A stretch of DNA of 64,000 nt from Orthonyx spaldingii (lineage: Eukaryota > Chordata > Aves > Passeriformes > Orthonychidae): positions 932,749-996,748 of the forward strand of contig VZTJ01001761.1 of the NCBI GenBank assembly GCA_013397795.1, in the 5' to 3' direction. Made by a program: the position numbers and the translations under genes. This document shows positions 8,458 through 21,500 of the stretch, piece after piece. Each line of letters begins with the position of its first letter. Within the stretch, counting starts at the first letter, position 1. The notes beneath the pieces are model-generated. The model made no database searches and was not told the DNA's origin. It worked only from the letters and a program-made list of their open reading frames with translations.

Positions 8458-11400
8458 TCAACCTCACAGAGCTGTAGGTGCTCCTGTGACAGGTGAAGGC
8501 AACAATGTGATCTTTGTCTAGACACATTCCAGAGATAATTCACTCTGACTTTCATTTCTGAAGGAGAAATTTTAAAGACTGCTCTTTTGTATGAAAAGAA
8601 GTCGTGATCTGCCATGACTTGATGATATTTGAGTTTTCATCTTTAATGATGCAGAAGTCATTTTTCCTGGGGTAAAGAAGGATGTGATCTGACAGGGCAG
8701 TGTCAGCTGCTAGGCAAACATTGCCCATTCTGATGGTACTTCCCTGAAACACTCCAGAAAGCAGTGAACAGGAGATGAACTTGGCCACACATCTACACAC
8801 TCACAGGCAATTCTTGCCATGCTGCTGGTGCCCCAAAGGTCTGTACACCAGCTTTCCCCAGAGCAACTTTCTCATTTGCCCAGACCATGGTGGGGCAGTT
8901 GCTGTGGTACCCAGGGCCACACACTGAGCAGGGACAGGCAAGGGAACAAGGATTTCTGCAGGGGGCTGCACTCTCCAAAAGCTCTCAGAGCCCTCATCAG
9001 ACCTTTGTGGACACCTCCAGTAATGTGCAGCTCTGAGCCTGGGGACTCTGTTCAATCCAGAGCTTGATCCCAGAGAAGACTGGGACCCCACTGTTTTGGG
9101 CAATGCAGGAATAGGGGTACAAGCTCTCGGAAGCAAAATGCAAAGGGCTGTCACACTGACCCTTGGGTGGTCAAGCTGCATGGCCAGCACTGTGAGGCAA
9201 ACACTGACCCCTGCCTTTGTGCCCCTGAGGGGACCTTGCTCCAGAGAATGCTGGACACCCCTGCTCTGCCATCTGGCTCAGCCCTTCAGCTTCCCCGGGC
9301 ACCAGCACTTCTGGGAGCTGACGTACCCACAGCTCCTGGGGCAGCTGGTTTCAGCCACAACACTTCCTTTGCTGCAGAGAACAAAGAAAACCCCCTGAAT
9401 TTGGTTTTTGAACATGCTGCACTGGAATGATAAGAAAGCCAGCTGGCCCCCAAGGCTGAGTCTTCCCTGCCACCTCCACCCAGGCTTCCTTCAGACTTCA
9501 TCCTTCTGATCCCAGAGGCAGCAGCAGAGGAAGGAGCAGCCGGAGACTCCGGCATGTTTGCTCCCACAGGTATCCTACTCACCTCCTGTCCTGTTTGGGA
9601 TCTGGGTTTGTTACGGTGATTTTGCAGAGGCCAAAGGACCATTAAACCTGCTATTTTGACTCCTCTAAGCCACCAGAGTCAAAGGGCCCCGAGCTCTTCA
9701 GCAAATGCTCGGCTAGAGCAACACCTCCAGAAAGACCTCCAGGTTTAACCTCCAACCCCAAGACAAACACACCCTCATGGATCTGTTCTGTCAGTCAGTG
9801 ACTCATTCCCAGAGCTCATTGTTCTTACTCTTAACAACTTCTTCCTCACTCTTCCATGGCAGTGACCTGGATTTGCTTCCAGTCTTTGGTTTCCCTTCTC
9901 ATTTCTGTGCTGGAGTGAAGAGCCATGTTAGACTGGCTACCTCCTCTCCCTCAGCCAGCTTTGTGCCACAGCATTGCACTGAAATACATTTCTGGTTTTT
10001 GTGAACATTGACCTTTCATTGCATTTCTTGCCTTTCTGCACTTTGAGGAATTGTTGACATGGCCTGCTGTTCTTCACCTGGACAGCAGTGCAGCTAAGGG
10101 TGGAATAAAACCCAAATTCAAAGGCAGTTCAATGAATGAGTCAGTACAAAGGGACTGCTGTGCTTTAAAGGTGCAGAATCAGGTCCCGTGCCTCTGCTTC
10201 ATCAAAGGAACAACACATCAGACAAATTTTAAGTCAATAAACAAAACTATTTTTAGCAGGGCATTGAAAGTGCTGTCTTCAATGCACTGTCAACAGACTG
10301 GCTCTTCCCAAAATGTTAAGTGGAAAGTGTAAAAAGAAGAACAGAAAGGCAGGCAGACATACAAAACCCTGATAAACCCATTTTCAAGAGCAGATGACTT
10401 GCATAAATAAGCCCAAATTAAACTCTGAGTTACATGTTGTAGAAACTGATTTTGTGAGAGGAGGACAGGCCAGAGTTCATCTTTTCCTCCATCCTTTATA
10501 ATTTAACTGTGCCTCAGAAAAAAAAAAATCCTTGTACCTGTGGTGGTCCCCAGTTTTGTTATTTAAAAAATGCAAATAATTTGCTCTCTTGACCAGTGGA
10601 TAATTTTTTAAAAGAGTCTTAAATACATACCTTTGAAATGTTCTTGGTTGTACAGGAAGTTTTTTTTTTGAAAGCCAATTCATGCTCTAAGTGGAAACAA
10701 GAAAATGTTGCCCTTGTAAAGACAAATATTTATTTCATTTTTGAAAGTGCAGTGAAGTAATTCAGCCTTTGAGGTCTGAGATTGTTGAGAGATTCCAGGC
10801 TTAGTTTTCTAGAGCACTTGGTAAGAGCAGTTTCTCTGTAGTGTGAATATCGAGTTGTAATCCCTTTCACTCTCCTCTTTGAGTGTGTTTATATTAGCGG
10901 GATCTAAGTCTGTCATTCTGCAACAAATAGGATTAACAGACTGCTCCTGCTACACCTCAGCTGGGGTGCAGAAATGTGCATTTCTCTTCCCCTCATGAGC
11001 ACATTTGTGTGTGTCTGGCACACAGCAAGACCACGAGTGAAGGACTGCTGATGTACCTGCAGCCGTGTCCCTCCTCCGTCCTCCCTCTCAGATCCTCAGG
11101 AGATTTCTTAGGAGGAAAAAGCTGCTAAGCAATGTTTGGATCTTCTCTGAGTGACTGTTTTAGGGACTGACACGTCTCAGCAGTGGTGGTTTCCCTTGTT
11201 CCAATCAGTTTTATTTTATTTCTCAAAGTAGGACACCTCAGAGTTTGTTGCACATCTCCCTGCAGAGTTGTGTTTGTTTAGTGTCTGTTGTTAGGATTTA
11301 GTGTAATTTGGCTGCGGGAGAGAAAACAACAGATTATTAGGGACTTTCAGGGAGGAATTTGCAAGGCAATTTATCTGTGAATCAAAAGGAAGTTTGAGAT

Positions 11401-11517
11401 TATTTCTCTTGCCCTAGTGGCTTTCACTCCCACTCAGTGTATAATACATCAACCTTGATAGAAAGGAACATTGCCCTTACAGCTCATCAGGCTCATCAGG
11501 CTTCTGTAGAGAAATTA
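8458..11517. other. Non-coding stretch
   Basis: Single-copy DNA without a recognised gene or repeat. The part at about 8800-9700 is GC-richer, with several overlapping frames of 80-130 codons on both strands; none has a recognisable domain. Short A or T runs occur at about 10519-10529 and 10661-10670. Confidence 0.6.
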
Positions 11518-11614
11518 TTGGGGTTTTTTAAGTTTTGTGGGGTTTGTGGGCTTTTTTTTTTTTTTNTTTTAATTTTTTGGGGTTTTTGGGGTTTTTTTTT
11601 TTTTTTTTTTTTTT
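11518..11614. repeat. G/T-rich low-complexity tract with five G-runs
   Basis: Runs of three or four G (at 11520, 11539, 11548, 11579 and 11588) are separated by T-rich spacers. One N at 11566 sits inside a T run, and the tract ends in a long poly-T. Read on the minus strand it is A/C-rich (AAAAACCCC-like). Four or more G-runs within 72 bases would permit a G-quadruplex with long loops. It lies 138 bases before the large inverted repeat. Confidence 0.75.
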
Positions 11615-11751
11615 AATGGACCAGATTGGGAATTAATTTAATTTTAGATGAGGGAAGGAATCCCACTTCTCCTGCATGCTGCTCATATATCTACACAGCA
11701 GATGCAATCCATACTGTGCTCTGCTTTCAGAATATCAGGACTATGGCAAGG

Positions 11752-12035
11752 GAAATGCACATATGTATTCACATGTGCATGGATCCACAAGAAATGTATG
11801 ACAGCACTGTTAAAAGCTGGATCTTTCCCTTGACCATTTTCTTCATGAGAGCTTCCACCCGTGAGCACAGGAGGTTAGAAAAGAGCAGTGGGAATGAAAA
11901 CCACAGGAATACACTGGCAGCACAACACACATGACTGAGGCAACTCAAAATCCAGCAGACCTTTGTCTTTTACTTTGTCCTCTGCATTCCACACAGAGAT
12001 TTTCACCCAGATTCCAATCTGCTGGAACAAAAAAT
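11752..12035 (+). repeat. Left arm of a 284-bp inverted repeat
   Basis: This arm is the reverse complement of 12642-12925 with no gaps. Paired coordinates sum to 24677 at both ends and throughout. I found two mismatches, 11951/12726 and 11966/12711, giving 99.3% identity; in this arm's orientation both are T here and C in the other arm. Similarity stops abruptly at 11751/12926 and 12036/12641. An open frame of about 60 shared codons therefore appears on the plus strand here and on the minus strand in the other arm, but it has no recognisable domain. No known repeat family is recognised. Confidence 0.95.
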
Positions 12036-12641
12036 GCTACAGCATGTGAGTTAAGAGTGCTCAGTTTCCCTATTTGTGCTAATTTTCCCACTCAAACAGC
12101 TGTTTTTCCACGCAGGGCCGTGCAAGGTTTTCCTGGAATCACAGTTGGAAGGGTCTCAGTGGAGCATGCAGGCAGAGCCGCTTCCTGTGCCTGCACTCAC
12201 ACGCTGCGGGCTCCTCGCATGGGCTGCCCAGGCCCGTCCTCCCACACAGCCACAAAAGCAGAACAAGCTGTGAAAACAGACAGAAAATGGTGCAGCAGCC
12301 TCTCAGTGACACAATGGAAAATGTTGTACGGAGTATGGTGTAATTCTAAATAAGCACAGCCAGGAGCTGCAGGGGTCTGTGAAAGTGTGCAAGTGCCTAA
12401 ATCGTCCGTGGTGAGAGTGATGGGGGGCATCCCTTCCTAATGGAAATGTTGCTAGCAACGGAAATCATTTTAAATACTTGGGATAATGCTGTCCCTGAAA
12501 GTTCTGCTATTTAGACCACAATACCAGATATGCATCTGACATATATTACAAATGTTTTTAACTTTACTACCTCCTTGGGATTAATCAAATCTCTTCATTT
12601 CTGAATAAGATTCCATGCCAGTAACTTTTTTTTTCCGGCCA
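12036..12641. other. 606-bp spacer between the inverted-repeat arms
   Basis: Apparently single-copy DNA without an evident gene. A short part near 12135-12165 (GGAATCACAGTTGGAAGGG) loosely resembles the antisense CR1 3' motif but is too short to call. A T run (12627-12634) lies just before the right arm. Confidence 0.7.
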
Positions 12642-12925
12642 ATTTTTTGTTCCAGCAGATTGGAATCTGGGTGAAAATCTCTGTGTGGAATGCAGAGGAC
12701 AAAGTAAAAGGCAAAGGTCTGCTGGGTTTTGAGTTGCCTCAGTCATGTGTGTTGTGCTGCCAGTGTATTCCTGTGGTTTTCATTCCCACTGCTCTTTTCT
12801 AACCTCCTGTGCTCACGGGTGGAAGCTCTCATGAAGAAAATGGTCAAGGGAAAGATCCAGCTTTTAACAGTGCTGTCATACATTTCTTGTGGATCCATGC
12901 ACATGTGAATACATATGTGCATTTC
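12642..12925 (-). repeat. Right arm of the 284-bp inverted repeat
   Basis: Reverse complement of 11752-12035 with two substitutions. There is no matching direct repeat (target-site duplication) outside the two arms: 11740-11751 and the bases after 12925 differ. This argues against a simple inserted element with long terminal inverted repeats. Transcription through both arms would give a hairpin RNA with a stem of about 284 bp. Confidence 0.95.
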
Positions 12926-15900
12926 ACTAGACTTCAGTGAGTTATCTGGATTATTTATGTCCTCATGGCTCCTAAATGTATTTGTTCCTGTATTACCCCC
13001 CAACAGTGTGTTTTAATTGTTTCTGAGAATCTTATCTTTTGGATCATGACTATGGCTTTGTGTGGAGCCAGTCCAGTGTGGTCTTGCCCAAGCAGAAGGC
13101 ATCCATGTGGCATTCTTCTTGTTCCCACTGGAAGGATCAAAATATTTGGAATGCCATTAAAAGGAACGAGAGTCCTGCAGGGGAGAACACCCCCTGCTCT
13201 AGTGCCACAGCCCTGAGCGTTTTCTGTCTGAGTCACATTTTGTAGAAAATATTAACTTTCTGCTGACCAGTGGCAGCCTGAGAAAGTGTCTAGAAAGCGT
13301 GTGGTAAGGTTGCTATAGTGATTGCTGGTGTTTCACTGGGTTTGTGCTGAAGTCTGGCTGTTGAACACAGGGTTGGCTGCCTGGCTGGGCTGCCTTTGGG
13401 GCTGTGTTCAGAGACAGGTAGGGTTTTTGCTCTGCTGTTGGGGTGTAGCTGAGAAGAGAGAGGTCTGTGAGGCTGGGCACTGCCTGCCCTCATACCTCAG
13501 CAACAGGCTTTGCCAAAAGGTGATGGACTTTCAACCAGAGATGAGGAAATGAGGTGAATCATTCTAGAGCCAACATCGAGAAGCAGCGGCAGAGCTCGGT
13601 CTCCTCCCAGCTGGCAGCAGTGCTTGCTTTGAGACTGTTTTGTACCGCCTTTCCTCAAGTGCTGAGAGCAATTATCTCTACTAATTACTCAGTAAAATAA
13701 AAGTCTAGTTATAACTTAACATGATTGCTTTGGTTCTGTGTCTGCTTCTCATCTGTTGCCAGACTGGATTTGAATTAAGGTTGCCCAGAACAAAACAGTA
13801 ATGTACAGATGGAATTGTGCCAGTTGCATTGACTTTATTTTCTGTTTTCCGGTCAGCTCTCAAGAGATTATATTTTCTGATTATTATCCTGTTTCTATTC
13901 AGACGTGAAAAACCTTGCAATTACATAGTTAGAAACAAGATAAAACACTTCCAAGTATGTTTACAGGATGATTTTTAAACTTATGGATTAAGAAATCCTA
14001 TTCCTTTCTCAGATTCAAAATCCTGTATGGTTTTCTGAAAACGAGACATATTTTACTCTTCTTACCTATAAATAGGTTTTGGTAAGTGCTTGAAAAGGTT
14101 AAAGTGAAAGAATATTTTTATATGCTAGTGTTTATGTAGAAAACCTGATGAATACTGATGGAGATTTCCACCCTCCAGGCAAGTAGTCTTTGTAACTGAG
14201 GACACACAGGGGTCAGTGGGACTGCCTCAATAAGGAATTTACAGAATCAAGACCTCAGTGCTCTACAAAATCACCACAAAAATCAGCATAAGCAGTCTCC
14301 AGGTAGCTAATGAAATAACATAAAACCAATCTCAACCTCATGTCAAATAAAGACAGTAATGGAGTTGTGGAAGGAAAAAAAAGGTGTGTTTTTTTTACAG
14401 CAGCATGAAAGAAATACAAATAAGGAAAGCTGCAGTCTAGATCTGAATCAAGATCATTAAGTACCAATCAGATCTTATTTACATAAGTTAAATCTAAACT
14501 AGGACTTAATAGTGAAATGACACAGAAATCTCATAAATTTTGGATAGTCCCTGACCTGAGAGACAGCCTGGTTTAGTCAGTTTATATATCTGCTATATAT
14601 TTACAAATGTTAATTCAGCAGTTCTGGTAGCACTGGCGGGATTATTGGTCCAAGCCAGGGAAGAATTTTTAGGTCCATATTTTAAGTATGGCAGCAGACA
14701 GTGTTATCACAACTCTATTGTATTAAGAATGTTTACTATCCTTTCTAAAACATTTTATAATAATGTTTTCATCGTGACTGTGGTAGAAGTAGATATTGAA
14801 ACTTAGTAATGATTGTGCCCAAACACTCTCTGCTTGTGATTTAGCTAAATAAAAATGTGACCTTATTGTCTTAGGTCAGCTTTGAAGAATTAAAAGAAAC
14901 ATATTTTATTTATCAAGGGAAGAGTTCAAAATGTTTTGATAGGATTTTCATTGTATACCAAGTTTAGGGCAGTAATGAGGAACTTCTTTGCAATTTATGT
15001 GATAATTTCATTCATTATGAGATGTGGTTCGGGGAATTGACTTGCTCTCAAAAAAACCCCCCAAAAATTCTGAGAATGCAGGAAGTGTGAGGCAGTCTTG
15101 TCTAGAATATAGTTAATATCTCTGCCATCTCAAGAGATGTCTTTGTTTCTTTCAGCATGAGGACAATAGTATGAAGTTTCAGACAAGGTGAGAATAATTT
15201 TAAAAGTCCCAAGCCAAGTCCACTGGTCAACCAGAGGATCAGATCCTAGTATGGTGCTAAAGTACCTACAGATGACAGGGTAGGCTTTATGCTGCAATAG
15301 TAACCTAAGAGGATGGTGGGAATAGCTGGCTGTTTCACCAGAAAAAGTGGGGCCAGAAGTGAGGACACTTGAACATACCTAAACCTCTGGCTGGTCACCT
15401 CTGAGCAGAGGATGTGTTGTTTCCCATGATTATCCAGTCCCGGATGTTCTCTGTGTGATATCTCTGTATGGTCAAGGCCTTTTGTCTTTTAAAAGAGAAA
15501 AATATACACAGTTGTGTGCAACTCGTAGGCTATGGTATCAGCCAGGTTTAATATCATGAGGGACAGTGGTGCCATTAGGCATAAACTTTGTATTGTGGGC
15601 TGGATAGGGCAGTCCCTTCTCTGGTGAAGAGACTTCTGCCGAGGCCAACACGAGCAGGTTGCTCTCATGCTTTCTAAGAATCAGCATCCCAACTCCATGG
15701 AGATGGGCTTCTCCAACAAATAATACTCTAATAGCAGTGATGAATTTATAGTGCTTCAAATTGTGTCGATGGTTTATAGTTCTTTTAATATCAGATACAG
15801 AGCTGCTTCTGGTATTGAAGAACTGTAATTAGGAACATCTATTTCTCATAAAGGCATTGAAATTCTTGAAGGAATAGGTGCTGGAAAGTGATAAACACAA

Positions 15901-18259
15901 GACATACTAAAATCTGAGCATTTTCGCTTTATTAGTTCATATTAGTGCATCAGAACTAGAAACAGTCAGATGCCTGTGGCATGCACAGACTCTGTGATTG
16001 CATGTGTGCTGTTTTAAAGTCACTTAGCAATAATCCATAACAGTCTTAGGCCAAGAACTTTATCTAAGACTTCCCACAGCCAAGGAAGTTCAGATATGAA
16101 TCCCAGAGTAATATGGGATTAATTTGTGCAAGATGGATTCCAGGCTTCCAACATCAGCCATTTACTTTCTCTCTCATGCTTGTAGGTTCTCTGCTTCAAA
16201 CTCTGGGTAGGTTCAAGCTGAGACCCTCCCTTCATTTTTAATCTGATGGATCGTTGATGTTTTGGCTGGAGACACACCACAGAGGCTGCCCATACCTACA
16301 CTAGGAGCTGAGAGGCTTAAAAAGCAGTGAAATAAACTGGGGCAGCCTTTAAAAAAAAGAAAACATTGTCACCCTGAAGGACAAAATGTGCTTCAGTTGA
16401 GAAGGACCTAGACTCCAAAGTGTAAGCGTGAGTAATAAGGAGAAGCAGTGGGTTTTCTGAGAATATTCAAGGACTTTAAAGAGGCAAGAAATTGCTTGTT
16501 GTTGAATTGCCAATTAAATCGAGATTATTCACACACACCCACAGCAGTGACCCCCCAACACTGCCAGGAGCTGGTGGACACTCCAGGCCATGGGGAGGAG
16601 GAGGGACAGGCGGGAAGGGTGCAGGGCACACAAGGCCTCGCTGGCTCGAGCTCATGGGAAGACGCTCCTAAATTATCTCTGTTGAGTATAGAAAGATGTG
16701 GCAGTGGAAATTATTTGAGAGCAAATATGCTGTTTCTAACATGTACAAAGATTTTTGTAGGTTTGGCATAATGATGTGTATTGAGACATCAGGAGAGAGA
16801 ATGCTGTGAGATGTTCAGGGTCAGCACAAGGCCACAGACCACAAGGAGCAGCCACTTCCACCAGGGTTCTTTCAGGCCCTGGGTCTGGATGGGATCCAGG
16901 AACAGGCTGAGATGAATTCTGGGATGTCTTCCAGACTTGTAAGTGACACAGTGTCCTTGAGGTGTGGCACTGTGGCAGACAGCACACCCTCTCTTGAGCT
17001 CTGGTGGTGTCTATAGGCACACACTAAAAAAAGAAAAAAGGATTAATAAAAATCCAAATACAAAAAGAATGCGCCAGCTAAAATTTGTGTGGGGTTAATA
17101 AAGTCTGTACATAAGTCCAGAGAGACCCTGAAAATGAAGTAAGGGAGAGAGAGGACTCTGTGCTATGGCTCTGGAGTTGTTCCCACAGTTGCCAATCCCA
17201 GACCAAGTTGTCTGTGGTCAAGTACCACGTTCAATCATTTCTTGAACACAAAACCACTTGTAAAACACTTGTAAAGCACTTATTCCTTGTATCTCAACCT
17301 AAATTGACCCTCTTGTAATTTAAAAAAAAAAGAGAAGTGGTAGAAGGACTGGCCTAAAAAAATTCCGTTACCTAGAGCCCTGGCTTTTGAATTGCTGTGC
17401 CACAGAAATGCACAGGGTTTATACCACAGAGCTGTTGTTGGCACTGGCAGGGAAATGAGCATGAATGCAGTCAGACACTGAATTACATAGTGTTAACACA
17501 GCTTCCATCTAGTAAAGGATTTTTTCAACAGGCATAATTGAAAACTAGTCTAACAGAATAATTTATGTTGTATTGGTTTGCATTAATGTGGAAGAAAATA
17601 TTCAGCAGTTCCTGATGGGAAATATCAGCTCCTGGAATGGAGGCAGTGGCAATGGGTCTTGTATATCATTAAATTCTGTATACTCTTAGAAACTCTTTTA
17701 TCCAAGCAATTGCTTCTATACTGGAGATATAAATCACAGTGCCAAATTTTATTTAGTTCTATACAAAAATTGGCATGCACAGAATCAGTTTTCTGCTCCC
17801 TGAGGATGCACACTCAGTAAGGAGGCTTTTTTTCTATTAGGAAACTCCAAAAATTCTGGGCCAACAATGCTATATGTTGCTTGTGTACTTGTTTTTCCCA
17901 TAAAAACCAAAAGTCTGTGCATTATGCAAATATACAAAAAGGCACAGCAGAGAACTAGGATGAAAAAAATATTCTCCATGTTTTTCAATTAAAAAAATTA
18001 TATTTTTTTATTTGCTTGGTTTTGGTCATTGTGAGGAAGGCTTGAAAGTAAGATTATTTAAAATACAGGGCTAATACACCCTATTAGAAATACTATATTG
18101 CAGGAGAACCTGGACATCTTCTGCTAAATAGTTCTGCACTAAAAAGAAATCTTTTTGATTTTTTGTCAAGTTTTTTTTTGGCTAACTGTAAGGCATTAGA
18201 AGAGTGACAGCTCTGTGTACATACCATAGGGTAGCAGAAGCAAGGGCTATTTCTAATGC
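12926..18259. other. Non-coding stretch
   Basis: AT-rich DNA with no recognised gene, RNA gene or transposable element. Frames are short. At 17255-17281 the decamer CACTTGTAAA occurs twice with an 11-base period, followed by a third partial copy. A, C or T runs occur at 15049-15067, 16349-16358 and 17320-17330. Confidence 0.6.
17255..17281 (+). repeat. Short tandem repeat of CACTTGTAAA
   Basis: Two exact copies (17255-17264 and 17266-17275) and a partial third from 17277, with a period of 11 bases. CACTT is also an NK2-homeodomain-type core, so this could be a small binding-site cluster or a chance micro-duplication. Confidence 0.6.
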
Positions 18260-18540
18260 GTGTGCTGTTTCCTCATTAAAACCAGTTAGGCAGAATTTGC
18301 TCGGTTAATCCCTGATTTCACACCGTGTTTGTTTGTTGACTTTAAGGCTTGTCAGGCGTGCTCACCTTTTACAGCATTGTCAAAAGGGAAAGGACACTGC
18401 TCTGGGCCCTCAGGCAGATGAAGGCAGATACCGCTCGGGATGATTCTGCTCTTAATTAAAAGATTGCTTTGCATAATTGTCTGAGTGCTTGAAGTTGTCC
18501 GCTGAGGGTAATAAAATGTTCTTATTTGTCATGAGCTTTT
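18260..18540. promoter_or_regulatory. Candidate distal regulatory element
   Basis: No repeat is seen here. The stretch holds TTAATTAA (18452-18459), a POU/octamer-like TTTGCATAA (18468-18476) and TGTTTGTTTG (forkhead-like), in DNA with no coding signal. The mix of balanced base composition and homeodomain, POU and forkhead cores resembles conserved non-coding elements near developmental genes. This is inference: conservation cannot be tested from one sequence. Confidence 0.2.
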
Positions 18541-21500
18541 GGTTTTGATTTACCAGGAGGACAGGTCTGGAGCGGTCCTTGCTGTGGATGTTGCATCACT
18601 GCTTGGCAGCGGGGCTGCTGCTCTGCATGGGGAAATCACTCCCTGCTGCAGGCAGCCTGCCCTCCCTTAAATAAATGATCCACCCAACACACGTGTTCCT
18701 TTGTCAGCCCAGCTCCTCGTGGCCTGGGAAGCTCACATAAAACAGTTACTTGGGCTTTGTATCCTCGGAGCATCTGAAACTGTAGGTAACGACTCCAGAA
18801 TTAATGGTTTTACGTGCTGCAGACACACACCCAGCCACCACTTCTTGTGGTCACGGTGCTTCACGAGAAGGTTTCATTTTCTGAGTCCCACACTCCGTCC
18901 TGCGCCGTGTGCTGCTCACACCTCACACCTGCCCACAGACCAAACCCTGCCCTGCAGGGAGGGCAGGCAGCACATCCAAGTGCAGGATTTGGTGCCCAAA
19001 GTTGGGCAGCGGTGCCGAGACAGATGACCCTGAGCATCTGGGGGTGCGATGTGGACCTACAGGAAGCCTGGACCCAGCTGGGGATCAAGGCGTCTCCAAT
19101 GGCATGGAAGTGTTCTGGCAATTGACTCACCTCCTCATTTCCAGCAGTGAAAATGGCCTGCTGTGAAAGTTCCTCATTATGGAGAGGAGCTCTCTAGACA
19201 GGCTGCTGGCCCTGGATAACAGAACAGTTGCATTTCCTGTTAATTGAAACTGATGCTTGGGCTCGGGAGTCCTTGTTAAAGCCCTGAGCAGCACATTTGC
19301 GTGGGTGAGAGGGGAGCCAGAAAGGCAGTGTGGTTCATGTCAGCTTCATCCTCCTATTGCTCAAGAGCAAAATTGCCTAGGAAAAAGATTAAAACTCCTC
19401 TTTGACCCAAAACGTAGGGCATTCTCAGTGAGGATAAAAAGATTCTTGTCCACAGTGGGGGAGCCGTGGGAAGAGACACTTGGAGAGTGTTAGCTTCATT
19501 CCTGGGAGCAAACATAAGAATAGTTGATGTTAAGGAAAAAAAGATCCTTCCCACGCTTCGTTTTAATCCACTGCAACTTTATTCTGCAACTGGCGGAGCT
19601 CGGCTTCCCCCTCCTGGGGACAGGATGGATGGGCAGGAGCAGGCAGAGGATTTTCCTTCTCCCGGTGCTCCACTGTGGAACTGTTTTTTAACTGCTGACT
19701 CTGGATACCTCTGGCTGGGTATTCTTAAGGGGCTTGTGAAGGACAAGGTGCTTTGGAAACCAAGCCTGTTGAAGTAGGATGAAATCTGCTATAGCACTGT
19801 TTTTGTCTCTTAAAAAAAATTTTAGCATCTACTCATCAAAGCCCACAGCTGCTGTTTTGAAATGATCTGTGGTGATAATCTGCATTGTTTTGGTGCTGTA
19901 AATAGAAACCCTGTGTTCACCTAATACAGAAATTAAATTCTGAGTCACAAGAAAATATCTTTGCCTTCATTAACTTGAAAAATCCTTTTAAAGGTTGCAA
20001 AACAGTGATTTAAAAGTTTAAGGGTAATTGATGATGATTCCCTTTAAAGAACAAAGAGTGCAGGATCTGTTTTGAAAACAAAGCCCTGTGTTATTATAAA
20101 GACATGGACAAAGGAAGACAGTGTAGGATTGATCAGGTTCAGTAACAACATCGCCCCTTTCAGTTAATCAACCAAAAGACATTGAAGCTTTATGCCTCAG
20201 CCTAACAGCCCATCAGCCGTGCAGGTTATTTCTGATTTCTTTTTAGGAGCCTGCGAGTGCTCAAGCACAGATACATAAAACACAGCTGGTTACTGGTGGC
20301 TCTAACACTCATGGAAGTGTCAAGGACATTCAAGCACTTAAAGCAGGAGCACCTGTGGCTCATGTGAAACAGCCAAGTTTCAGTTTTCAAAGTTGTACAC
20401 GTTCGTTTTCATGAAGGCTCAGCTTAATTTGGTCTCATTCTCCTTTTAAAAGCAAACTCAAAGGCATGACCTTTTTACCTCAGTTTTTCATTTTTTCAAA
20501 AGAAGCTGGCAGATATCCCACCTTTGATAAAGTGGATACATTTAAATGGGCACAAGTTTGGGAAGATTAAAAAAGAAACTACTATTTGTTTAGGCAAAAC
20601 TTGGGGTAGTCCTGGAGGCACAAGGAAGTTTGTATTTTCATTAGTGGCAGCAATGCTACATATGGCCATAAATCTACTTATATATTGTATTTTATTTTCT
20701 AAAACAGCTTCCAGAAAAGTAAGATTGTCACTTATTTGTGAAATTTGTGATACTTATTTAGCAAATTCAATTTTTCCTACTGAGAAAGGGAACTGGGTTT
20801 TTAAAGTCACTTCTTCCCTATTTCTTACCTAAGTGCTGGCCCATGGGTAATTTGTCCTAATATACTCAGTGCATAGCAGATACTTAAAATCTGTATTTGC
20901 ACAAACTTGAATTAAAGGTTTAATAAAATAAAAATCAGAAAATTGACCATGTATTAAGTAGGTCATTGCTGCATGTTTCCACACGAAATGTTTGTTTCTC
21001 ATCTGGATTTGGGTGACTTTCTTTTTCTGAGCTCTGCATCTTGTTGAGCCCTTGCACCAAGAGATATGAAGAGTCAGAAATACCTCTATCATATGCTCCA
21101 GTGGAATTACCTCCTGGCTATTTTTCCAGACTTTAAAAATGTAAAATAGTTGGCATTTTATAATTTTCTCAGTAGACTCCTGAGTACCAGCAGAAAGTCT
21201 GGTTGCTCCCTCAAATCATCATGCCAGCCAAATCATGATACACAGGAAACAAATATAAAGTGTCTGTTTAATAAGGGATGCAGGATATGAGCCTGGAAAT
21301 TGCCAGACGAGATGCAAATTTCAATGAAAATACAAAGATATTATTTGTGTTCTATGTCTTTATCTAAGCCAAAAGTAAAAATTTCTTCCTGTGGCCCCTT
21401 CCTATTTAGATATCCAATTCTTGTACACATAGACCACAAAGTTCATCGTTCTCCAATATGTAGCTCTTATTAGAGCATATTCATCAGGTTTGCTAGAAAA

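Noticed and set aside
7408..8615. Open frames of 319-362 codons on both strands across the GA array
   Set aside because: They are translations of a purine simple repeat and of the N gap; all-purine DNA cannot encode stops on its Ser/Leu/Phe strand. There is no protein evidence.
12135..12165. Possible CR1 remnant in the inverted-repeat spacer
   Set aside because: The resemblance covers less than 20 bases and breaks down immediately on both sides.
11752..12925. Inverted repeat as a DNA transposon with long terminal inverted repeats
   Set aside because: No target-site duplication flanks the arms, no transposase-like frame lies in the spacer, and the ends match no terminal motif I recognise. 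It cannot be excluded as a derived element.
11626..13003. Shared 60-codon peptide on plus (11626-11934) and minus (12743-13003) strands
   Set aside because: The shared peptide is explained by the inverted DNA repeat. It differs on both sides of the arm and resembles no protein family.
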